Positions 1-6,398 of a stretch of 20,028 nt of DNA are shown piece after piece. Numbering within the stretch: position 1 is the first letter of the stretch; every line of letters starts with the position of its first letter. The translations under genes were made by a program, and so were the position numbers. The notes under the pieces were generated by a model. That model was not told the origin of the DNA. It did no database searches and saw only the letters and a list, made by a program, of their open reading frames with translations. Source of the stretch: a virus; the IMG/VR virus record IMGVR_UViG_3300047564_005702, positions 1 through 20,028 of that record. One strand, 5' to 3'.

Positions 1-53
1 GAAATAATGAAAACTTATTTCGTTCAATACTTGAAGAAAAAAGAAAAAAGTAA
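1..53 (+). CDS. C-terminal end of an unidentified upstream gene (partial)
   Basis: In the third forward frame the window opens with a short coding-like tail ending in residues SILEEKRKK and a TAA at 51-53. The gene begins outside the window and too little is left to name it; in related cyanophages the genes before thyX are often ribonucleotide reductase or small hypotheticals, but nothing here proves that. The first forward frame is also open up to a TAA at 106-108, so the frame choice is uncertain. A terminator follows at 117-150. Confidence 0.35.
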   Translation, partial: NNENLFRSILEEKRKK

Positions 54-116
54 AAAATTTTTGAAGATAGCACAAATCAATATGGCGATGAAATCACAAA
101 TTGCATAACTTTAAAG

Positions 117-150
117 GAAAGGGGGGGGACTTGACTCCCTTTCTTTTTTT
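117..150 (+). terminator. Rho-independent terminator after the upstream gene
   Basis: GAAAGGG (117-123) pairs with CCCTTTC (137-143), with a 13-nt loop, followed at once by a run of seven T (144-150). This is the standard intrinsic terminator layout on the + strand. The loop and 3' arm also contain the -35 hexamer of the next promoter. Confidence 0.65.
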
Positions 151-159
151 ATGTAGAAT
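131..159 (+). promoter_or_regulatory. sigma70-type promoter for the thyX-phoH operon
   Basis: TTGACT (131-136) and TAGAAT (154-159) each match the bacterial sigma70 consensus at five of six bases and are exactly 17 bp apart. Transcription would start near 166, just before the small ORF at 180. Host-sigma promoters of this kind usually drive early cyanophage genes. The -35 sits inside the upstream terminator hairpin. Confidence 0.6.
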
Positions 160-179
160 GGAATGGAATGAAATTGAAT

Positions 180-347
180 ATGCCAATGAACATAGAGAAA
201 GTAAATTTAATTGTCAAAAATATGGAACTTCTTGTTCAATCCTTAAAGGAAGAACTGAAAGATAGTAACATTGTTAAATTGCAAGATCTAATCGTATCAC
301 AGCAAATAATTGACGATGACCCAGACTATTATGAAGAGGAAGATTGA
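180..347 (+). CDS. Small conserved cyanophage hypothetical protein
   Basis: A 55-residue acidic protein, too short for many ORF callers. It starts MPMNIEKVNLIV and ends with a strongly acidic tail rich in D and E (DDDPDYYEEED). The N-terminal half looks helical and amphipathic; no catalytic motif is visible and I assign no function. In-frame ATGs occur at 168, 180 and 186. The predicted transcription start near 166 makes 180 or 186 more likely than 168, but no clear Shine-Dalgarno decides between them. Its TGA (345-347) overlaps the next ATG (347) by one base, a coupling typical of a real phage operon gene. Confidence 0.6.
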   Translation: MPMNIEKVNLIVKNMELLVQSLKEELKDSNIVKLQDLIVSQQIIDDDPDYYEEED

Positions 348-535
348 TGTATAACGAATTAACTCAATTTGAAAGAGCACTTGCTCGTTTTGGAGACAAG
401 GTTGCTCTTATTGCTGGACTTGAAATCTCAAATAAGATTTCTCCAGAAGAAGCATATCAGGAAATCAAAGATATGTATAAGGAACTAAAAAAACTTCGTA
501 AAGCAGAAAAAGAAACATGGGGGATTGATGAATGA
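347..535 (+). CDS. Small conserved cyanophage hypothetical protein
   Basis: A 62-residue protein starting MYNELTQFERALARFGDKVALI. It is mostly helical by composition, with a lysine-rich C-terminal half (MYKELKKLRKAEKETW). I recognise it only as a type of small ORF found next to thyX in cyanomyoviruses and assign no function. The ATG at 347 overlaps the upstream stop (TGATG); a TTG at 344 would add one residue but is less likely. The 3' end overlaps thyX in an ATGA arrangement (ATG 532, TGA 533-535), so all three are probably translationally coupled from the promoter at 131-159. Confidence 0.65.
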   Translation: MYNELTQFERALARFGDKVALIAGLEISNKISPEEAYQEIKDMYKELKKLRKAEKETWGIDE

Positions 536-1251
536 AAGATCAGGTCAAACTAATTGCTATTACTCAAGGAGCAGGAGAACTTGTAAATAGAAATGCTCAA
601 GATGTAATTTCATATATTGCTCGCGTAAGTAATCCAAATAATCAACTTAATTTTGAAACTTCTGCCGGTCTTCTTAAATATTGCATTAAGCATGAGCACT
701 GGAGCATCTTTGAACAAGCATACATGACTCTTGAGATTAATACTACAAGAGGTATTGCTGCACAAATTCTTCGTCATAGGTCATTCACATTTCAAGAATT
801 TTCTCAAAGGTATGCTGATACCAATCTTCTTTCCGATAAACCTGTGATTCCTGATCTTCGTAGGCAGGATAATAAAAATCGCCAAAACTCCATTGACGAT
901 TTTGGCGATTATGCTAAACTTAAAATGCAAGGTGAAATTGCTGAGTATTTTGAAAAAGGTCAAAAACTTTATAATAATCTTCTGGAAAAGGGTGTTGCTA
1001 AAGAATGTGCAAGATTTGTTCTTCCATTATCAACACCAACCAGAATTTATATGACTGGTTCTTGTAGATCTTGGATTCATTATATCAATCTACGATCTTC
1101 GCATGGAACTCAGAAAGAGCACATGGATATTGCTGAAGCATGTAAGTGTGTGTTTATCTGTCAGTTTCCTGATGTAGCAAAAGCACTTGAATGGAATAGA
1201 TCTAAAGATTGTCCAGAATGTTCTGATGCATCATCCATTACATTAGAATAA
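532..1251 (+). CDS. thyX: Flavin-dependent thymidylate synthase ThyX
   Basis: Makes dTMP from dUMP using methylene-tetrahydrofolate and reduced FAD, feeding phage DNA synthesis in the host cytoplasm. The 239-residue length is normal for ThyX. The signature RHRX7S is exact: R81-H82-R83, seven residues, then S91, in RHRSFTFQEFSQRY. The C-terminal half has the expected substrate-binding region (ARFVLPLSTPTRIYMTG, then SWIHYINLRSSHGTQKEH). The start overlaps the preceding ORF by four bases. The gene is known in most marine T4-like phages, where it replaces the T4 td enzyme. A perfect 11-bp inverted repeat lies inside the coding sequence (877-910). Confidence 0.96.
   Translation: MKDQVKLIAITQGAGELVNRNAQDVISYIARVSNPNNQLNFETSAGLLKYCIKHEHWSIFEQAYMTLEINTTRGIAAQILRHRSFTFQEFSQRYADTNLLSDKPVIPDLRRQDNKNRQNSIDDFGDYAKLKMQGEIAEYFEKGQKLYNNLLEKGVAKECARFVLPLSTPTRIYMTGSCRSWIHYINLRSSHGTQKEHMDIAEACKCVFICQFPDVAKALEWNRSKDCPECSDASSITLE
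877..910 (+). repeat. Perfect 11-bp inverted repeat inside thyX
   Basis: AATCGCCAAAA (877-887) is exactly complementary to TTTTGGCGATT (900-910), leaving a 12-nt loop. It lies fully within the thyX reading frame, in a weakly conserved part of the enzyme. No T-run follows, so it is not a standard terminator. Its role is unknown; it could be an mRNA processing or pausing structure, or chance. Confidence 0.75.
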
Positions 1252-1254
1252 ATA
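1248..1254 (+). promoter_or_regulatory. Possible T4-late-type promoter box before the 1280 ORF and phoH
   Basis: ATAAATA (1248-1254) overlaps the thyX stop codon and matches the core of the T4 late promoter (TATAAATA), read by the phage sigma factor gp55. It lacks the leading T of the full consensus. In AT-rich DNA a 7-mer can occur by chance, so this is a candidate only; it would add late transcription of the small ORF at 1280 and phoH. Confidence 0.35.
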
Positions 1255-1268
1255 ACCTTATATAAAAT

Positions 1269-1273
1269 GGAGG
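1269..1273 (+). promoter_or_regulatory. Shine-Dalgarno deciding a TTG start
   Basis: GGAGG at 1269-1273 lies six bases before TTG 1280-1282. The only nearby ATG (1267) reads straight into a stop, so this strong site supports TTG initiation of the 82-residue ORF. Confidence 0.7.
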
Positions 1274-1279
1274 TTTAAA

Positions 1280-1528
1280 TTGGCAACATATCCAATTATC
1301 AATACTATTACTGGTGAACAAAAAGAAATTTCTATAAGTGTTCACGAATGGGAACAGTGGAAAAAAGACAACTCTGAGTGGATACGGGATTGGTCAGATC
1401 CATCAACTTGCCCAGCAAGTGCTGAAATAGGTGAATGGAAAGATAAACTCGTTAAAAAGCATCCAGGATGGAATGAAGTATTAGAAAAAGCATCAAAAGC
1501 ACCTAAATCCCGTGTAAAGAAAATCTAA
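1280..1528 (+). CDS. Conserved cyanophage hypothetical protein next to phoH
   Basis: An 82-residue protein starting MATYPIINTITGEQKEISISVHEW and unusually rich in tryptophan (WEQWKKDNSEWIRDWSD). It has a single cysteine in WSDPSTCPAS and a basic C-terminus. The beginning recalls FmdB-like zinc-ribbon proteins (a strand-turn-strand with TGE), but the paired cysteines of that family are missing, so I do not call it one. The TTG start is set by the GGAGG six bases upstream. The next gene, phoH, begins directly after its stop codon. I recognise the ORF as a usual phoH neighbour in cyanomyoviruses; function unknown. Confidence 0.7.
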   Translation: MATYPIINTITGEQKEISISVHEWEQWKKDNSEWIRDWSDPSTCPASAEIGEWKDKLVKKHPGWNEVLEKASKAPKSRVKKI

Positions 1529-2293
1529 ATGGCAAGAAGAAAAAGGACTACTCAGGAAAATCCAATTGGTGTTGGACTAACTGCAAAGCAAATGAAACGT
1601 AGAAAACCAATCAATACAGAGTTACTTTTAAATATTGAACCATTAACAGATAATCAATCAAAGCTTTTTGATTCTTATTCTGAAGGTAAACATGTAGTTG
1701 CTTATGGAGCAGCAGGAACTGGTAAAACATTTATTGTTCTCTATAATGCTCTAAGAGATGTTTTGAATGAAAAAACTCCTTATGAAAAAATATACATTAT
1801 TCGTTCTTTAGTTCAAACAAGAGAAATTGGTTTTCTTCCCGGAGGACATGAGGACAAGAGTGCTCTCTTTGAAATACCATACAAAAATATGGTAAAATAC
1901 ATGTTCCAACTTCCTTCTGATGAAGATTTTGAAATGCTCTATGGAAATCTTAAGACACAGGGGACTATAAGTTTTTGGTCTTCTTCTTTCTTACGAGGAA
2001 CAACTTTTGATAATTGTATTCTTATTGTGGATGAATTCCAGAATATGAATGGACATGAGCAGGATTCTATCATTACTCGTGTTGGTGAAAATTGTAAGAT
2101 TATGTTCTGTGGTGATGCTTCGCAGAGTGACTTGGTTCGTCAGAATGAAAGAAATGGAATTCATGACTTTATAAAAATTCTTCAAATTATGCCTTCATTT
2201 GATTTTATCGAATTTGGTATTGATGATGTTTGCAGATCTGGATTAGTTAAGGAGTATCTAATTGCCAAGCACACTTTAAATATTGAAATCTAA
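1529..2293 (+). CDS. phoH: PhoH-like ATPase
   Basis: A 254-residue P-loop ATPase of the PhoH family, related to helicase superfamily 1 cores. Walker A is GAAGTGKT (residues 60-67) and Walker B is ILIVDEFQN (164-172); GDASQSD near 195-201 is the family's sensor-like motif. PhoH was named for phosphate-starvation induction in bacteria, and host PhoH2 relatives pair an RNase with a helicase, but this short phage form has only the ATPase domain and its role in infection is unproven. A basic tail (MARRKRTT) precedes the domain. The ATG directly follows the upstream stop, and its own stop directly precedes the exonuclease gene. Confidence 0.95.
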   Translation: MARRKRTTQENPIGVGLTAKQMKRRKPINTELLLNIEPLTDNQSKLFDSYSEGKHVVAYGAAGTGKTFIVLYNALRDVLNEKTPYEKIYIIRSLVQTREIGFLPGGHEDKSALFEIPYKNMVKYMFQLPSDEDFEMLYGNLKTQGTISFWSSSFLRGTTFDNCILIVDEFQNMNGHEQDSIITRVGENCKIMFCGDASQSDLVRQNERNGIHDFIKILQIMPSFDFIEFGIDDVCRSGLVKEYLIAKHTLNIEI

Positions 2294-2962
2294 ATGTTCA
2301 CACACCTTGATTTGAAACTTCCCGGACTTGAAAGGGAAACTATAGATGGAGTTCGTTATTATAAAATTGATGGGAAAAAAAAGAAATTAGTTTCTATTAC
2401 TTCCGTCATTAGTCATTATAACAAAGAAAAGTTTGCCAAATGGCGTAAAAGAGTTGGTGAGGAAGAGGCAAATAGAGTTACTAAAAGAGCAACCAGTCGT
2501 GGAACTGATATGCATCTTTTAACAGAATATCATTTGCTAAACAAAGAACTTCCTTCAGTTCAACCACTTTCTGAAATGCTATTTAAAATAGCAAAACCAA
2601 CTCTTAATCGTATAAATAATATTCGCACATTAGAAGGTGCTCTTTATAGTGAGATTTTGGGTGTTGCCGGAACTGTTGACTGTATTGCGGAATTTGATGA
2701 GGAACTTGCTGTTATAGATTTTAAAACATCCGCAAAACCTAAACCTCGCGAATGGGTAGAAGGATATTTTGTTCAAACCATGTTTTATGGAATGGCACTC
2801 TATGAAATGACTGGCATTCCAATTAAAAAGTTAGTCATTATAATGTCTTGTGAAAATGGAGAGTGTGTTGTTTATGAAGAAAGAGATTTGGAAAAATACA
2901 TGAGAATGGTAATTCAATACATCAAAAAGTTCGTAAACGATAAGTTGCAGGCGATTGCTTGA
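2294..2962 (+). CDS. PD-(D/E)XK exonuclease (MGME1/RecB-nuclease-like)
   Basis: A 222-residue nuclease with the RecB/MGME1-type arrangement: H74 (TDMHLL), E120 (ALYSE), D129 (AGTVD), D142 and K144 (VIDFKTS), then Q161 and Y165 (QTMFY), the QxxxY motif of this clan. The family cuts single-stranded or end DNA in a metal-dependent way, so a role in phage replication, recombination or host-DNA breakdown is likely; which one cannot be read from sequence. The ATG abuts the phoH stop. The last codons overlap the -35 hexamer of the promoter at 2959-2987, so the next operon begins inside the tail of this gene. Confidence 0.85.
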   Translation: MFTHLDLKLPGLERETIDGVRYYKIDGKKKKLVSITSVISHYNKEKFAKWRKRVGEEEANRVTKRATSRGTDMHLLTEYHLLNKELPSVQPLSEMLFKIAKPTLNRINNIRTLEGALYSEILGVAGTVDCIAEFDEELAVIDFKTSAKPKPREWVEGYFVQTMFYGMALYEMTGIPIKKLVIIMSCENGECVVYEERDLEKYMRMVIQYIKKFVNDKLQAIA

Positions 2963-2987
2963 CAACCGGATCCATAAATCCTATAAT
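2959..2987 (+). promoter_or_regulatory. Perfect-consensus sigma70 promoter for gp33-gp59-DUF1825
   Basis: TTGACA (2959-2964) and TATAAT (2982-2987) are both exact consensus, with a 17-bp spacer. The -35 overlaps the exonuclease stop. Transcription would start near 2994-2995, about 20 bases before the GTG at 3015. A strong host-sigma promoter here fits early expression of replication and late-switch genes. Confidence 0.8.
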
Positions 2988-3014
2988 GATTGAAATTGTG
3001 ATAAATTAGTTACT

Positions 3015-3305
3015 GTGTCTCTTACGCTTATTCAATTAATGAATTCTGACATCAATCAAGAATTAGAAAAGGTACTGGAAGAAAAGTTCTTTTGCCCATC
3101 AAGGTTTGCTCAAGAAGTTGAGAAACTTGTGGTAATTGAAAATATTTCTTACATTGATGCAGTAATTGCTTTCTGCGAAATCAATAAGATTGATTTGGAG
3201 TCGGTTCCAAAACTTCTTTCTAAACCACTTAAAGAGAAAATTAAGTACGAAGCAATGGAACTTAATTTTCTCAAAAAAACATCTAAAGCACGATTAGTAT
3301 TTTGA
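3015..3305 (+). CDS. 33: gp33-like late-transcription accessory protein
   Basis: A 96-residue protein close in size to T4 gp33 (112 aa), the co-activator that links RNA polymerase and sigma factor gp55 to the sliding clamp gp45 at late promoters. It has a helical core (VEKLVVIENISYIDAVIAF) and a basic stretch ending KARLVF; a short hydrophobic C-terminus is the kind of tail clamp-binding proteins use. I base the name on resemblance to cyanophage gp33 and on position just before gene 59; no diagnostic motif exists. The GTG at 3015 is chosen because it begins SLTLIQLM; no clear ribosome site precedes it and ATG 3039 is an alternative. The stop overlaps the next gene's region. Confidence 0.6.
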   Translation: MSLTLIQLMNSDINQELEKVLEEKFFCPSRFAQEVEKLVVIENISYIDAVIAFCEINKIDLESVPKLLSKPLKEKIKYEAMELNFLKKTSKARLVF

Positions 3306-3307
3306 AT

Positions 3308-3895
3308 GTGAATCCCTTTCAGGTCTATACTACATACTTAGCAATTAAGAATCATTTTACTAATAAGAACTATAATTACTTTACCTACAACGGAAAGATA
3401 AAGGCAAATATTCAATCCTTCTATAAACGCAAGGATAGATTTTATTTTGAAAAAATGTCTCGTCAGAAAACTGACGAAGAAATCATTAATTTCTTTGTGT
3501 CTAACTTTGCATCTTGTGATGATCCCCAATCATTATGGGTAGGTGAGATTATTAAAGAAGGAGAAAGTAATTATAAAAATTGGATGCGTAAGACCCAATC
3601 ACTTTCTTATATTTTTAGGGATGAAGTAAGCATCTTTAATTCTAAAAACTTCGATGAAATGTTCAAGATCGAAGGTAATAGGCATCCAAAAATTTTAAAA
3701 GAATTTCTTCAAAATAAAATATCATTAGAAACAATGATAATCTTGAATAAGATTCTTGGATATAAAAATCAATTTGACAAAAAACTTCAAGATCCTGTGT
3801 GGGAATTTGTATCAATGAAAATTGAAAAATACACTCCATTCCTACATATTGATAGTAATAAATTTAAACTAATTTTAAAGGAGTGTGTTCTGTGA
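3308..3895 (+). CDS. 59: Helicase loader gp59
   Basis: Homologue of T4 gp59, which loads the gp41 helicase onto gp32-coated DNA at forks and recombination intermediates. Matching features in order: the N-terminal FQVYTTYLAIKNHF, a YNYFTYNGKI segment, KRKDRFYFEKMS, and IINFFVSNF followed by WVGEI, all paralleled in T4 gp59. About 195 residues compares with 217 in T4. The start is either TTG 3302 or GTG 3308; I choose GTG (MNPFQVY) because family members usually begin that way, but TTG cannot be excluded. A 7-bp hairpin (3460-3477, AAAA loop) lies inside. The 3' end overlaps the next gene's GTG and contains its ribosome site. Confidence 0.85.
   Translation: MNPFQVYTTYLAIKNHFTNKNYNYFTYNGKIKANIQSFYKRKDRFYFEKMSRQKTDEEIINFFVSNFASCDDPQSLWVGEIIKEGESNYKNWMRKTQSLSYIFRDEVSIFNSKNFDEMFKIEGNRHPKILKEFLQNKISLETMIILNKILGYKNQFDKKLQDPVWEFVSMKIEKYTPFLHIDSNKFKLILKECVL
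3877..3883 (+). promoter_or_regulatory. Shine-Dalgarno fixing the GTG start of the DUF1825 gene
   Basis: AAAGGAG at 3877-3883 lies eight bases before GTG 3892. It supports that GTG over the in-frame GTG at 3883, which overlaps the site itself. Confidence 0.75.
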
Positions 3896-4236
3896 GTTTC
3901 TTTAAATCGGACATAGTTCGTGCAGAGATGACTGAAATCTCTATCTTGCAGGATGATATCTATCGCAATATTTTTGCTTTTTCTTCTATGAATAATGAAG
4001 AGAAAAGTTTTCATATTTCTCTTCTTGAAAAACTTCTAAATAAACAAAAAATTCTTTATACTCGTTTGAGTTTGTCTGATGATCCAGAGGCAATTGAAAT
4101 GAAAAAAAGAGTTATTGAATCTGCTCAACTTATGGGTATGCCACCAAATGTTGATGTGAATACCATATTCAACACTATGGGCAAACTGATTGAGGTCATG
4201 AAAGAGCAACTTGACATGGAAAAAGAAGCAGAGTAA
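3892..4236 (+). CDS. DUF1825 family protein shared with cyanobacteria
   Basis: A 114-residue helical protein starting MSFFKSDIVRAEMTEISILQ. The opening SFFxSDIV, the central FSSMNNEEKSFHISLLEKLLNKQKI region and the closing MGMPPNV / MGKLIEVMKEQLD helix match DUF1825, a small family found in cyanobacteria and their phages; its biochemical role is unknown. The start is GTG 3892, overlapping the gene 59 stop by four bases, with a strong AAAGGAG eight bases upstream. It sits between gp59 and gp32, suggesting a link to replication or host takeover. The 3' end carries the gp32 promoter (4211-4239). Confidence 0.75.
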   Translation: MSFFKSDIVRAEMTEISILQDDIYRNIFAFSSMNNEEKSFHISLLEKLLNKQKILYTRLSLSDDPEAIEMKKRVIESAQLMGMPPNVDVNTIFNTMGKLIEVMKEQLDMEKEAE

Positions 4237-4239
4237 GAT
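4211..4239 (+). promoter_or_regulatory. sigma70-type promoter for gene 32
   Basis: TTGACA (4211-4216, exact) and TAAGAT (4234-4239, four of six) are 17 bp apart, at the end of the DUF1825 gene. Transcription would start near 4246, at the base of the leader pseudoknot, giving gp32 a 55-base leader. Confidence 0.55.
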
Positions 4240-4246
4240 GTATATG

Positions 4247-4279
4247 GGCTGGACGATCCCTTAAGCCAAGTCACAAAGG
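4247..4279 (+). promoter_or_regulatory. Candidate pseudoknot translational operator in the gene 32 leader
   Basis: GGCT (4247-4250) pairs with AGCC (4264-4267), and CCTT (4259-4262) in its loop pairs with AAGG (4276-4279). This is an H-type pseudoknot with two 4-bp stems, at the predicted 5' end of the mRNA, followed by an unstructured A/U-rich stretch up to the AUG at 4301. T4 gene 32 is autoregulated by exactly this plan: a 5' pseudoknot nucleates gp32 binding that then covers the start site. The pairing is seen; the function is inferred. The stems are short. Confidence 0.45.
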
Positions 4280-4300
4280 CCAAATCCGTATTTAACTAAA

Positions 4301-5272
4301 ATGTCATTTGAATCTCTAAAAAAACAATCCAAACTCGGTTCTCTTACCGATAAACTGGTAAAGGAAGTCGAAAAGATGAATTCCGGTTCTCAAGGTGGAA
4401 CCGATGAACGCTTCTGGAAACCTACTATGGGTAAGGGAGATGTAGGTTCTGCGATTATTCGTTTCCTACCGGCTCCTGATGGTGAAGATCTACCTTGGGT
4501 AAAAATGTACAATCATGCATTCCAAGGCACTGGTGGATGGTTAATTGATAATTGTCTGACTACACTTGGTCAGAAATGTCCAGTATGTGCATCAAACTCA
4601 GAACTCTGGAATTCTGGAAATGATCGTGATAAGGATGTAGTTCGTCAACGTAAGCGTAAACTATCATACTACGCGAACATTTATGTGATTAAAGATCCTG
4701 CTCAACCAGAAAACGAAGGTAAAGTATTCCTCTTCAAATTTGGTAAGAAAATCTTTGATAAGATTCTGAACTCAATGCAACCAGAATTTGAAGATGAAGA
4801 ACCAATCAATCCTTTTGATTTCTGGAAAGGTGCAAACTTCCGTCTTAAAATTCGTAAAGTAGAAGGGTATTGGAACTACGATAAGTCAGAATTTGATTCC
4901 CCAGAACCTCTTCTGGATGATGATGATGCTCTAGAAGCAATTTGGAAACAGGAATATTCACTTTCTGCAATCGTTGCTCCTGATCAGTTCAAATCATTTG
5001 ATGATCTAGAAAAGCGTCTTAATAGCGTTCTTGGTATTGGTAAGGTTTCTCCTAAGTCCTCAACTGCGGATGAAGAAGATGAATATGAATCTTATATTCC
5101 AAAGCAAAACATTGAAGAAAATGTAATGCAGGAACTAGAAGAATCATACCGTAAGAGTAAGTCTGCTCCAAGTGTTCCAGAAAATCTTCGTTCTGAACTG
5201 AGCAATCTTTCTTCTAATTCTGATGAAGATGATGAGACTCTTTCTTACTTCCAAAAACTTGCCAACGAATGA
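4301..5272 (+). CDS. 32: Single-stranded DNA-binding protein gp32
   Basis: Coats ssDNA cooperatively at phage replication and recombination sites and partners with gp59. At 323 residues it is near T4 gp32 (301). Domains in order: a basic N-terminal cooperativity region (LKKQSKLGSLTDKLVK, 6-21); the OB core with zinc ligands H72, C85, C93 and C96 (T4: H64, C77, C87, C90); a central region with repeated FxFGKK and FWK elements; and an acidic tail (NSDEDDETLSYFQKL) that in T4 contacts other replication proteins. No Shine-Dalgarno precedes the ATG, consistent with leader-controlled translation. The stop lies directly against the convergent gp53 stop, and the terminator lies beyond, within gene 53. 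Confidence 0.95.
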   Translation: MSFESLKKQSKLGSLTDKLVKEVEKMNSGSQGGTDERFWKPTMGKGDVGSAIIRFLPAPDGEDLPWVKMYNHAFQGTGGWLIDNCLTTLGQKCPVCASNSELWNSGNDRDKDVVRQRKRKLSYYANIYVIKDPAQPENEGKVFLFKFGKKIFDKILNSMQPEFEDEEPINPFDFWKGANFRLKIRKVEGYWNYDKSEFDSPEPLLDDDDALEAIWKQEYSLSAIVAPDQFKSFDDLEKRLNSVLGIGKVSPKSSTADEEDEYESYIPKQNIEENVMQELEESYRKSKSAPSVPENLRSELSNLSSNSDEDDETLSYFQKLANE

Positions 5273-6397
5273 TCAAGTATAAAGTCTAATATTATCACCT
5301 TTTTTGAGGTTCTCAGTAACATATTGCTGAGAACCTTTTTTATATGGCATAATAGTATCCATATCATTAAATATTACGTTTAGATATCTTGGCTTAAGAA
5401 CATAGATATTTCTCTTTTCTTCTTGTAGTTGATTTTCGTACTCGTAATTTGTCACTTCTCTTATAAATGAAGATGAAGGAGCAACAACTGGATATCCAAG
5501 TCCAGGATCCCAGTATTCATAATAACGTGGATTAGTAGGACTGCTATTTAAAGAATTTTCCGATACTGTATAAATCACTTGTTCTTTTCCTGAGGTTGAT
5601 ACAATTGGAGTAATATTATTTGGTGGATTTGGAAGATCATATGTAAAATAATCTTGAAATATTTCTTTAATTATAAATCTTCCATTGTATTCTTTTTCGG
5701 AAACTCCAGAAATAAGAACTTGATCTCCCGGAAAAGCTGGGATATTATCTCTCATGAAAACAGTTACTGTTTTAATTGCAACATCTTTATTTGTTTCTGG
5801 ATCATAAGTGTACGCACTTAATGAATTAATAATTGAATTGATGGTTTCAATAAAGTTTCCGTTAGTTTTCCAAGTTGGTTGTATTTTTAGTCCAGATTTA
5901 AGAACAGTGACTCCTAAAGAATTTTTGATTTCTTTGGTTTCGTAATGATGTATTCCGCCATATAAAATTTGATATACTGATTCATCATTGAATGCTTTTG
6001 TTCTTTCTATTTCTTCTTTATCATAAATTGAATTTCCATCTTCATCTGTCAAAAAGTCCATGTTAGTAATATCGATACTTCTATATTTTTCTAACATTAC
6101 CTTATCAAAGGTCCTTTGAGTCATTGGCCATTCTGTTTGAATGTTCAGAATGTTATTCGAAAGAAGAATTACCCAATCAAGAGTTTCATCATCGTAAAAT
6201 TTATATGCCACATTGTCAGGACGTTCATCACCTATGATTGAATACTTTTCGAAGAAAGATAGATTTCCAAAAATATCTTCTCTTAGCTTTCCACGTTTAA
6301 AAAGATTTTTGACAGGGATATATTCTGAGATATATTTTTCGCCAGAATTTCTGGAGACATATTCAAAGTTCGGTACTTGTCTAAAGTAAGATGCCAT
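5273..6397 (-). CDS. 53: Baseplate wedge subunit gp53
   Basis: Homologue of T4 gp53, the last wedge protein, which clamps neighbouring wedges around the hub. At 374 residues it is much longer than T4 gp53 (196 aa), as usual in cyanophages. The N-terminal part is diagnostic: MASYFRQVPNFEYVSR, then YIPVKNLFKRGKL, then a LysM-like stretch (DERPDNVAYKFYDDETLDWVILLSNNI) ending in the WP/TQ region that also ends the T4 domain. The middle insertion (YTYDPETNKDV to YFTYDLPN) is beta-rich. It starts one base after the gp48 stop, so both are read from one leftward message. The last ~70 bases double as the terminator region of the opposing gene 32. Confidence 0.85.
   Translation of the reverse strand: MASYFRQVPNFEYVSRNSGEKYISEYIPVKNLFKRGKLREDIFGNLSFFEKYSIIGDERPDNVAYKFYDDETLDWVILLSNNILNIQTEWPMTQRTFDKVMLEKYRSIDITNMDFLTDEDGNSIYDKEEIERTKAFNDESVYQILYGGIHHYETKEIKNSLGVTVLKSGLKIQPTWKTNGNFIETINSIINSLSAYTYDPETNKDVAIKTVTVFMRDNIPAFPGDQVLISGVSEKEYNGRFIIKEIFQDYFTYDLPNPPNNITPIVSTSGKEQVIYTVSENSLNSSPTNPRYYEYWDPGLGYPVVAPSSSFIREVTNYEYENQLQEEKRNIYVLKPRYLNVIFNDMDTIMPYKKGSQQYVTENLKKGDNIRLYT
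5307..5341 (+). terminator. Intrinsic terminator for gene 32, inside the gp53 coding end
   Basis: AGGTTCTCAG (5307-5316) and CTGAGAACCT (5327-5336) are perfect 10-bp complements; three more pairs (one wobble) can extend the stem to 13 bp with a CATA loop. Five T (5337-5341) follow on the + strand. The reverse strand has no T-run after the stem, so it should act only on rightward transcription from gp32. Confidence 0.85.
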
Positions 6398-6398
6398 T

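Noticed and set aside
2611-2618. TATAAATA late-promoter box on the + strand
   Set aside because: It lies in the middle of the exonuclease coding sequence with no gene start nearby; in AT-rich DNA the match is probably chance.
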